Source of the DNA: Actinobacteria bacterium UBA7422
Lineage (GTDB): Bacteria > Actinomycetota > Actinomycetes > S36-B12
Reading direction: 5' to 3'
DNA: 5,575 bases
Assembly: GCA_002469525.1 (NCBI GenBank)
Contig: DKME01000102.1
Span: 1-5,575, forward strand
Position numbers and translations under genes: made by a program. The notes beneath the pieces were generated by a model. The model was not told the DNA's origin. It worked only from the letters and a program-made list of their open reading frames with translations, and did no database searches. Below, one piece after another: positions 1 to 5,575 of this stretch (the stretch's first letter is position 1; each line of letters begins with the position of its first letter).

Positions 1-945
1 TCTGACAACGCCCAAGGCATTGCTGAGATGTCCGGCGACGTTCACGGCGACGGTGCTGCAATCCTCACCCGCCTTGACGCAGTTGGTAACTCCACCAAGG
101 CGATCACAAAGGGAATTGCGATTGCAACAGCGGTGCTTGCTGCAACAGCGCTGTTCGGCGCATTCCGCGACGCTATTATTGGAGCGACACTCACCGCGAA
201 AGAAGCCGTTGCTGGCTTGAGTCCAGCAAATGCCCTGCAATACGACGGAATTCTCGATGTCGCCTCACCGGCCAACCTTGTGGGTTTGATCATTGGTGCT
301 GCGGTCGTATTCATGTTCTCAGGCCTGGCAATTGACGCGGTATCGCGTGCAGCCGGTGCCGTGATCTACGAAGTGCGCCGCCAGTTCCGTGACCACCCAG
401 GAATCATGGAAGGAACTGAAAAGCCCGAATACGGCAAGGTTGTTGACATTGTCACCCGTGATTCACTGCGTGAACTGGTAACTCCAGGGATTCTGGCAGT
501 GTTCACCCCGATCGCGGTTGGTTTCGGTTTGGGTGTTGGCGCCCTCGGTGCCTACCTCGCCGGGACAATTGCAGCAGGTGTGCTCATGGCCGTATTCCTC
601 TCCAACAGCGGTGGAGCATGGGACAACGCCAAGAAGTTCGTCGAAGACGGTAACTACGGTGGCAAGGGTTCACCTGCCCACGAAGCTACCGTTATCGGTG
701 ACACCGTTGGTGACCCATTCAAGGACACCGCAGGCCCTGCTATCAACCCGCTCATCAAGGTCATGAACCTTGTAGCACTCTTGATCGCACCCGCAATCGT
801 GAGTGTCAGCGTTGGGGCAGACGCCAATGACGGTATACGACTAGCCGTGGCGGCATTTGCCGTCATTGTGATCGTTATTGCAGTGATTATTTCCAAGCGC
901 CGACCAATTGCGGTCGGGGACAAGCAGGAGATCACAACCTCGTAA
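1..945 (+). CDS. hppA: Membrane-bound proton-translocating pyrophosphatase, K+-independent type (5'-truncated by window edge)
   Basis: This is the C-terminal 314 residues of an H+-PPase, an integral membrane pump that hydrolyses pyrophosphate to two phosphates and exports protons. The frame is open from base 1, so the start lies outside the window; the ATG at base 28 is an internal Met. In fragment numbering, the DNAxGIAEM motif is at 2-10, GNSTKAIT at 29-36, GGAWDNAKKF near 204-213, and the Mg-pyrophosphate-binding GDTVGDPFKDTAGPA near 233-247, with D234, D238 and D242. About six hydrophobic segments (near 39-58, 90-111, 162-182, 183-201, 254-272 and 280-298) match the last membrane helices of the 16-helix family. 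A short polar tail ends at TAA 943-945. Lys33 and Thr36 occupy the positions that in this family mark K+-independent enzymes. The Gln in DNAQG is, from memory, usual in Actinobacteria. Proton rather than sodium pumping is inferred from subfamily. Confidence 0.96.
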   Translation, partial: SDNAQGIAEMSGDVHGDGAAILTRLDAVGNSTKAITKGIAIATAVLAATALFGAFRDAIIGATLTAKEAVAGLSPANALQYDGILDVASPANLVGLIIGAAVVFMFSGLAIDAVSRAAGAVIYEVRRQFRDHPGIMEGTEKPEYGKVVDIVTRDSLRELVTPGILAVFTPIAVGFGLGVGALGAYLAGTIAAGVLMAVFLSNSGGAWDNAKKFVEDGNYGGKGSPAHEATVIGDTVGDPFKDTAGPAINPLIKVMNLVALLIAPAIVSVSVGADANDGIRLAVAAFAVIVIVIAVIISKRRPIAVGDKQEITTS

Positions 946-969
946 TCGAGTACCAACAAAGAACGTCAG

Positions 970-998
970 AGAGGGTCGGGCCGAGTGCCCGGCCCTCT
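970..998 (+). terminator. Probable terminator hairpin after hppA
   Basis: A 12-base-pair GC-rich stem (970-981 with 987-998) has one G-U pair and a five-base loop, and begins 25 bases after the hppA stop. No clear U tract follows, which is common for actinobacterial terminators of the stem-only kind. It separates hppA from topA. Termination is inferred from the structure and position only. Confidence 0.65.
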
Positions 999-1030
999 GT
1001 GCATCTCAACTCAGTTTGTGATGAAAGCAC

Positions 1031-1064
1031 TCGAAGTCAGGGGGTGGTGCAACACATATATATA
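1031..1064 (+). promoter_or_regulatory. Possible topA promoter
   Basis: The only strongly AT-rich stretch between hppA and topA is CATATATATA at 1055-1064, which contains TATATA hexamers usable as a -10 element. No good -35 stands at 17 bases. TCGAAG at 1031-1036 is a weak candidate with about 20 bases spacing. A start near 1070 would give a leader of roughly 55-60 bases. A promoter is expected here because a terminator-like hairpin lies upstream, but the exact boxes are uncertain. Confidence 0.3.
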
Positions 1065-1115
1065 GGTGTGTCCTACCGTCGGCATTCGACCGAAGGGGTT
1101 TTTGGCCCCGGACCC

Positions 1116-1122
1116 GAGAGGA
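1116..1122 (+). promoter_or_regulatory. Ribosome binding site of topA
   Basis: GAGAGGA lies four bases before the ATG at 1127. It supports that start, which is also where TopA homology begins (SKTLVIVESPAKA). Confidence 0.7.
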
Positions 1123-1126
1123 CTAC

Positions 1127-3850
1127 ATGGCTTCCAAGACACTGGTGATTGTTGAATCACCGGCCAAGGCGAAGAAGATTGCAGGCTACCTAGGACCCAA
1201 TTACGAGGTTCTGGCATCGGTTGGCCATATTCGCGACCTGGTTGCCAAAAAGTCTGACCTGCCCGCTGAGGAACGCAAAAAAGACTGGGCCAAGCTCGCC
1301 GTTGACGTCGACGACGGCTACAAGGCTTTCTATATTGTCCACGAGTCCAAGAAGGCGACAATCAAAGCGCTCAAGGCCGCATTGAAGGATTCCGACGAAC
1401 TGTTACTGGCAACGGATGAGGACCGCGAGGGTGAAGCGATCTCATGGCACCTCATGGAGGTCCTTCGGCCTAAAGTTCCGGTGAAACGAATGGTGTTCAA
1501 CGAGATCACGAAGGACGCGATTCAAGAAGCTGTTGCAAATACCCGCGACGTTGACATGGATTTAGTGGAAGCCCAGGAAACTCGCAGGATCGTTGACCGG
1601 CTCTACGGTTACCCCGTCTCTGAGGTCCTTTGGAAGAAGATTGGTCGCGAGGCTCGTTCGGCCGGACGTGTTCAGTCCGTCGCCGTCCGCCTTGTTGTTG
1701 AGCGCGAGCGAATCCGCATGGCTTTCAATTCAGCCGGGTACTGGGACATCAAGGGCAAATTCGCACCGGGTGACTTTGAAGCGAAACTTGCAACAATAGA
1801 CGGGAAACGAATCGCATCCGGTGGGGATTTCAATCAGTCCGGTGAGTTAGTCAAGACCGACGTGGTCCTGCTCAATGAAACTGAATCCAAAGTATTTGTT
1901 GAATCGCTTACAGGCGTCGAATACACGGTTCGCTCAGTCGAACAAAAGCCAGGTCAGCGCAAACCGAAGGCGCCGTTCACCACTTCTACGATTCAGCAGG
2001 AAGCATCTGGTCGTTTCCGCTGGGGTGCTCAGCGCACCATGCGTGTCGCCCAGGGTCTCTATGAAAACGGCTACATCACGTATATGCGTACCGACTCGGT
2101 GAGCCTTTCCGCCCAAGCGTTAAATGCTGCGCGAACACAAGCGACGGAACTTTATGGTCCCGAATACGTTGAAGCGACTCCGAGAGTGTGGGCGAATAAG
2201 TCAAAGAATGCCCAAGAGGCTCACGAAGCAATCCGCCCTGCCGGTGACACTTTCCGCACGCCCGGTGAAGTTAGTAACGAACTCACAGGAGACGAATTTC
2301 TTCTCTATGAACTGATTTGGAAACGAACTGTCGCAAGCCAGATGGTGAATGCTCAGGTGGCAACAACCACAATCAAGTTCGGTGCGCAGGCGAGCAATGG
2401 CAAGGATGCTGAGTTCAGTGCAAGTGGAACCGTAGTCATTTTCGCAGGCTTCAAAGCAGCACTCGACGACATAGCGACGGACGACGACAAAGAAGAAGAC
2501 CGTCAACTCCCTGCATTAAGTGAAGGTCAAAAGCTCAGTGCTAAGGAACTCACCTCAGAAGGCCACACCACTAAACCACCGGCACGCTTCACCGAGGCGA
2601 CACTTGTTGGCAAACTCGAAGAACTTGGAATTGGTCGTCCGTCAACTTACGCGTCGATCATGTCCACAATCGTTGATCGTGGTTACGTGTGGAAAAAGGG
2701 TTCCGCGCTAGTTCCAAGTTTCACGGCGCTCGCTGTAGTCCGTCTGCTTGAAGAGCATTTTGGCGAATTAGTTGACTACAAATTCACCGCTAATATGGAG
2801 GAAGCCCTCGACGAGATCGCGATGGGTAAGGCGAATCGAATCAAACAACTTGACGCTTTCTGGCGCGGTGGCGAAATGGCTCAGGGTCATTTTCACGGAG
2901 TGAAAGCACTCACCGAAGACCTTGGGGCCATTGACGCACGCGGGATCGCAACAATGCCGATCAAAGGCACCGATGCCCAACTGCGAGTCGGTCGTTACGG
3001 CGCATATGTCGAGCGCGGTGAGGAACGAGCGAATATTCCCATGAGCACCGCACCCGACGAGCTCACAGCCGAGTTAGCAGAGCACTTACTCCTTGAGCCA
3101 TCGGGAGACCGTGAACTTGGCCTTCACCCGGACACAGGTCTCATGGTGGTGGCAAAATCTGGACGCTACGGTCCCTATGTCACCGAGAATTTGCCAGAGG
3201 ATTCACCCAAGTCGGCGAAGCCTCGCACCGCATCTCTCTTTAGCTACATGAAGCCAAGCGAGGTGACACTGGATCAAGCCATTTCTCTTTTGAGTTTGCC
3301 TCGAATTGTTGGGATTGACCCGGAAAGCGCTGAAGAAATCACTTCACAGAATGGTCGCTATGGCCCCTATCTCATGAAGGGCAAAGACTCCCGCTCGCTA
3401 GATAGCGAGGATCGAATCTTTGAAGTGACCCTGGAAGAAGCATTGGTTCTCTATTCCCAACCAAAGGTGCGCCGCGGGAAGGGTCAGGCCGCCGGGCCTC
3501 TTCGTGAAATTGGCGTTGACCCTTCGACTGGAAAAATGATTGTGGTCAAAGAAGGACGTTTCGGTGCCTACGTCACCGATGGTGAAATCAATGCGACCCT
3601 TCGCGTTGCCGACGACCCAATGGGTGTTGGCATTGATCGCGCCAGCGACTTAATCGCTGAACGTCGGGCTAAAGGTCCAGCACCCAAGAAGGTTGCAAAG
3701 CGTGCACCCGCCAAGAAGGCAACAAAAAAGGCAGCAAAGAAGACGACCAAGAAAGCAGTCGCAAAAAAGACGGTCGCTAAGAAAGCCGTGGCTAAGAAAC
3801 CAGAACCAACTGCAGCAGACGTTATGACTGGCCAAGAAGTGAGCACCTAG
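1127..3850 (+). CDS. topA: DNA topoisomerase I (type IA), actinobacterial form with lysine-rich tail
   Basis: This 907-residue enzyme relaxes negative supercoils by cutting and resealing one DNA strand through a 5'-phosphotyrosine. The N-terminal Toprim domain carries Glu10 in the VESPAKAKK motif and the acidic triad D97, D99, E101 in ATDEDREGE. The catalytic tyrosine is Y319 in YITYMRTDS, with R321 beside it. HEAIRP is at 365-370 and GRPSTYA at 503-509. An acidic linker sits near 447-458. The C-terminal part has four GRxGxY repeat units (near 622, 679, 743 and 810) in place of zinc ribbons, and the whole protein contains no cysteine. Residues 850-891 form a Lys/Ala tail, followed by a 16-residue non-basic end. 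E. coli TopA has 865 residues; the layout here resembles mycobacterial and streptomycete enzymes, whose basic tails aid DNA binding and processivity. It appears to be the first gene of a topA-tmk-holB unit. Confidence 0.98.
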   Translation: MASKTLVIVESPAKAKKIAGYLGPNYEVLASVGHIRDLVAKKSDLPAEERKKDWAKLAVDVDDGYKAFYIVHESKKATIKALKAALKDSDELLLATDEDREGEAISWHLMEVLRPKVPVKRMVFNEITKDAIQEAVANTRDVDMDLVEAQETRRIVDRLYGYPVSEVLWKKIGREARSAGRVQSVAVRLVVERERIRMAFNSAGYWDIKGKFAPGDFEAKLATIDGKRIASGGDFNQSGELVKTDVVLLNETESKVFVESLTGVEYTVRSVEQKPGQRKPKAPFTTSTIQQEASGRFRWGAQRTMRVAQGLYENGYITYMRTDSVSLSAQALNAARTQATELYGPEYVEATPRVWANKSKNAQEAHEAIRPAGDTFRTPGEVSNELTGDEFLLYELIWKRTVASQMVNAQVATTTIKFGAQASNGKDAEFSASGTVVIFAGFKAALDDIATDDDKEEDRQLPALSEGQKLSAKELTSEGHTTKPPARFTEATLVGKLEELGIGRPSTYASIMSTIVDRGYVWKKGSALVPSFTALAVVRLLEEHFGELVDYKFTANMEEALDEIAMGKANRIKQLDAFWRGGEMAQGHFHGVKALTEDLGAIDARGIATMPIKGTDAQLRVGRYGAYVERGEERANIPMSTAPDELTAELAEHLLLEPSGDRELGLHPDTGLMVVAKSGRYGPYVTENLPEDSPKSAKPRTASLFSYMKPSEVTLDQAISLLSLPRIVGIDPESAEEITSQNGRYGPYLMKGKDSRSLDSEDRIFEVTLEEALVLYSQPKVRRGKGQAAGPLREIGVDPSTGKMIVVKEGRFGAYVTDGEINATLRVADDPMGVGIDRASDLIAERRAKGPAPKKVAKRAPAKKATKKAAKKTTKKAVAKKTVAKKAVAKKPEPTAADVMTGQEVST
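3686..3799 (+). repeat. Dibasic 4-5-residue repeat tract encoding the TopA tail
   Basis: Within topA, codons 854-891 encode nine dibasic pairs (KK or KR) starting at residues 854, 858, 863, 867, 871, 875, 880, 885 and 890. They are spaced by four or five residues and separated by Ala, Val, Thr or Pro. The last part (875-889) is a regular five-residue repeat of the form KK-A/T-VA. The DNA is correspondingly rich in AAG and AAA on this strand. Similar histone H1-like tails occur in actinobacterial TopA and in HU/HupB-type proteins. The repetitive DNA could vary in length between strains. Confidence 0.85.
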
Positions 3851-3854
3851 GAAG
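3849..3854 (+). promoter_or_regulatory. Ribosome binding site of tmk overlapping the topA stop
   Basis: AGGAAG begins inside the topA TAG stop (3848-3850) and ends four bases before the tmk ATG at 3859. A ribosome finishing topA would sit on this site, which suggests translational coupling. Confidence 0.7.
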
Positions 3855-3858
3855 AACT

Positions 3859-4470
3859 ATGACCGGATATTTCATTGCATTCGAAGGCGGCGAGGGTGTT
3901 GGAAAGTCAACGCAGGAAGCGTTACTAGCCGAGTACCTCACCGAGATCGGTAAGACGGTAATTCGCACTCGCGAACCAGGCGGCACCCCAGCTGCTGAAC
4001 AGATCCGCAACACCGTGCTCAGCCTGGAACACGAAGGGATGAACCCGCAGAGCGAGGCATTGCTTTTTGCGGCAGCACGCGGTGATCATGTCGCCCGCGT
4101 GATCCGACCAGCAATTGCGCGGGGCGATGTAATTATTTGTGATCGCTACATCGATTCATCCGTTGCCTATCAAGGTTATGCACGTGCATTGGGAGCAGAC
4201 CGAATTCGAGACTTGAGCATGTGGGCAACCGGTGGGCTACTGCCGAATCTGACAATCGTGTTGACCTTGGACCCTGAAGTCAGCATGAAGCGAGTCGTCA
4301 ACCCAGATCGCATGGAAGCCGAACCAATGCAGTATCACCGCGACGTAGCCGCAGCGTTCATTGAGATTGTCGCTTTGGACCCGGACCGCTATTTGGTAGT
4401 CGATGCAACCGGAACAAAAGAGGAAATCGGGCAGGTTATTCGCCAGCGTGTGATGCAGGAATTGAACTGA
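3859..4470 (+). CDS. tmk: Thymidylate kinase (dTMP kinase)
   Basis: This cytosolic enzyme of 203 residues, a usual length for the family, phosphorylates dTMP to dTDP with ATP in the pathway to dTTP. The P-loop is GGEGVGKST at 10-18. Gly13, where human-type enzymes have Arg, places it with the bacterial type II enzymes. REPGGT at 38-43 and the DRY motif at 95-97, followed by SSVAYQG, form the nucleotide-monophosphate site. The LID region (about 144-160: KRVVNPDRMEAEPMQYH) is short and has fewer Arg residues than that of E. coli. The ATG is supported by AGGAAG four bases upstream and by homology beginning at once (GYFIAFEGGEG). Only eight bases separate it from topA and two from holB. There is no promoter-like or terminator-like sequence in either gap, so it is probably expressed as part of the topA transcript. 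Confidence 0.97.
   Translation: MTGYFIAFEGGEGVGKSTQEALLAEYLTEIGKTVIRTREPGGTPAAEQIRNTVLSLEHEGMNPQSEALLFAAARGDHVARVIRPAIARGDVIICDRYIDSSVAYQGYARALGADRIRDLSMWATGGLLPNLTIVLTLDPEVSMKRVVNPDRMEAEPMQYHRDVAAAFIEIVALDPDRYLVVDATGTKEEIGQVIRQRVMQELN
4455..4460 (+). promoter_or_regulatory. Weak ribosome binding site for holB inside the tmk end
   Basis: GCAGGA is the only Shine-Dalgarno-like sequence before the holB GTG and is 12 bases away, longer than the usual spacing. It lies within tmk codons. Initiation may depend mainly on ribosomes ending at the tmk TGA (4468-4470), two bases from the GTG. Confidence 0.4.
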
Positions 4471-4472
4471 GC

Positions 4473-5575
4473 GTGGAACCGATTTGGAGTTCGCTGGTAG
4501 GGCAGTCTGACGCGGTAGAAAAACTCAGTCGCGCGGTCACCGACGCAGAGAAAATTCGGATCGGGGAACCAGGGCCAGGCATGACGCACGCCTGGTTGAT
4601 TACCGGGCCGCCAGGCTCAGGCCGGTCAACTGCGGCAACAACGTTCGCGGCGGCCCTAATCTGCCCACTCAATGGTTGTGGCACCTGCCAAACGTGTCGC
4701 TTAGCGCCGGTGGGTGGACACGCTGACGTTGAAATTATTAACCCAAGCGGACTTTCCTACGGAGTGGATGAAGCCCGCGAATTGGTCCGAATTTCTGCAC
4801 TGGCACCAATCGATAGTCCCTGGCGCGTGATTGTCATGGAGGACGCGGATCGTCTCACCGACCAAGCATTTGATGCACTGCTGAAGAGTCTTGAGGAACC
4901 GACCCCGCATACCGTGTGGGTTTTGTGCGCTCCCAGTGTCGAAGACGTGTTACCAACAATCGTCTCCAGAACAAGACACATTTCACTACGCACTCCAACA
5001 ACAAAAGACGTTACTGACCTGCTCATCAATACCTATCAAGTTGATCCTGCGATGGCTGCATTTGCGGCGCGAGCGTCCCAGGGTCACATTGGCCGAGCGC
5101 GGGGACTCGCCACGGAAGAAGTGAGTCGAACGAGACGACAATCGGATTTGCGTTCAGCGATCAGCCTGCGCGACATCCCTTCCTGTATGTACGCGGCAAG
5201 GGACATGGTCACCGAAGCAACAACCGCAGCGAATACGAGGGCGGACGAACTGGACTCAAAAGAAGATTCGCAACTACGAGCGGCCTTCGGGATCGAAGAA
5301 GGCAGTCGCATCATCGGATCCTCGAAACGCAATGTGGATTCGGCAAAGAAGCAACTGCTTGATCATCAAAAAGCGAGGCGTAAGCGGATGATCCGCGACG
5401 AAGTTGATCGTTCCCTCGTGGACCTGTTAGGGCTTTTTCGAGACATTGTGATTGTTCAGCTTGATAGTCCTCTGGAATTGATTAACCAAGAAATGCGACC
5501 GTCAATTGAATCCTTCGCTGCCAGGGGAAACCCAGCTGACACAACGCGAACCCTGGAAGCAATCGAGCACGCACG
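4473..5575 (+). CDS. holB: DNA polymerase III subunit delta' (clamp loader), 3' end cut by window
   Basis: Delta' is the stator of the clamp-loader complex that opens the beta sliding clamp and sets it on primed DNA. The frame starts at GTG 4473 and is open for 367 codons to the window end; family length suggests only a few tens of residues are missing. The GTG is chosen because PIWSSLVGQ at 3-11 aligns with the usual delta' N-terminus; the next Met (37) would remove it. A Walker A-like GPPGSGRST is at 45-53 with Arg51 in place of Lys. Four cysteines of the zinc module are at 64, 69, 72 and 75. The Walker B-like region is VMEDADRLT at 121-129, then ALLKSLEEP at 135-143. The arginine-finger motif is SRT at 165-167, where many bacteria have SRC. 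A charged linker (about 245-307) precedes the helical collar domain (LVDLLGLFRDIV, 315-326). A degenerate Walker A fits a subunit that does not hydrolyse ATP. Confidence 0.95.
   Translation, partial: MEPIWSSLVGQSDAVEKLSRAVTDAEKIRIGEPGPGMTHAWLITGPPGSGRSTAATTFAAALICPLNGCGTCQTCRLAPVGGHADVEIINPSGLSYGVDEARELVRISALAPIDSPWRVIVMEDADRLTDQAFDALLKSLEEPTPHTVWVLCAPSVEDVLPTIVSRTRHISLRTPTTKDVTDLLINTYQVDPAMAAFAARASQGHIGRARGLATEEVSRTRRQSDLRSAISLRDIPSCMYAARDMVTEATTAANTRADELDSKEDSQLRAAFGIEEGSRIIGSSKRNVDSAKKQLLDHQKARRKRMIRDEVDRSLVDLLGLFRDIVIVQLDSPLELINQEMRPSIESFAARGNPADTTRTLEAIEHA

Noticed and set aside
28..945. ATG at base 28 as a separate start for a short pyrophosphatase.
   Set aside because: The conserved DNAxGIAEM motif continues upstream in the same open frame to the window edge, so this Met is internal.
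1011..1361. Minus-strand open frame of 116 codons across the topA start and leader.
   Set aside because: Most of it is antisense to the conserved Toprim domain, the translation is low-complexity Arg/Pro/Trp-rich, and there is no family resemblance.
3394..3409. Perfect inverted repeat CTCGCTA-GA-TAGCGAG inside topA, a possible operator or hairpin.
   Set aside because: Seven-base arms with short spacers are expected a few times by chance in a window this size. It lies in well-conserved coding sequence and has no promoter nearby.
3568..3846. Open frames on the minus strand opposite the topA tail, rich in Phe, Leu and Ala.
   Set aside because: They are the complement of AAG/AAA-rich repeats, which give few stops in the other strand. 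They have no ribosome binding site and no recognisable protein features.
4581..4583. ATG as the start of holB.
   Set aside because: It would remove the conserved WSSLVGQ N-terminus that aligns with other delta' proteins; the GTG at 4473 keeps it.
4436..5332. Several small open frames on both strands within holB.
   Set aside because: All overlap the continuous holB frame, which has clear domain motifs throughout; none has a convincing start signal or a recognisable product.
1..5575. A previously undescribed system, mobile element, CRISPR array, tRNA or phage gene.
   Set aside because: All coding space is accounted for by four housekeeping genes in a familiar order. The only gap above eight bases is 181 bases long, and no direct repeats, integrase or transposase motifs, or tRNA-like folds were seen.

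Overview
The window is a stretch of actinobacterial (Actinomycetota) core chromosome. All four genes lie on the + strand: the 3' part of a membrane-bound proton-pumping pyrophosphatase (hppA), a complete DNA topoisomerase I (topA), a complete thymidylate kinase (tmk), and a nearly complete DNA polymerase III delta' subunit (holB) that runs off the right edge. The actinobacterial assignment rests on several signs. TopA has no cysteine at all and ends in GRxGxY repeats plus a lysine/alanine-rich tail. The delta' protein has the actinobacterial form of the N-terminus, with an Arg in place of the Walker A Lys. The order hppA ... topA-tmk-holB is familiar from high-GC Gram-positives such as Streptomyces. 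Base composition looks moderate (roughly 43-62% GC on a few lines counted by eye). This would suit a lower-GC actinobacterium such as an aquatic lineage, but genus cannot be assigned from the window.

Layout: bases 1-945 encode the last 314 residues of HppA. A strong GC-rich hairpin at 970-998 probably terminates that transcript. The rest of the 181-base gap holds an AT-rich island (1056-1064) that may be the -10 of a topA promoter, then a short leader with a ribosome binding site. topA occupies 1127-3850. tmk starts 8 bases after the topA stop, and its ribosome binding site overlaps that stop. holB starts on a GTG two bases after the tmk stop and is open to the end of the window. The tight spacing suggests topA-tmk-holB is one transcription unit with coupled translation.

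The three operon genes all serve DNA replication: relaxation of negative supercoils (TopA), phosphorylation of dTMP on the way to dTTP (Tmk), and loading of the sliding clamp (delta' in the clamp loader). HppA is a separate bioenergetic gene that joins pyrophosphate hydrolysis to proton export. Pyrophosphate is a by-product of DNA synthesis, but nothing in the sequence shows regulation shared with the operon.

I found no mobile element, CRISPR array, RNA gene or convincing novel system. The findings are fine points of housekeeping genes and are scored modestly.
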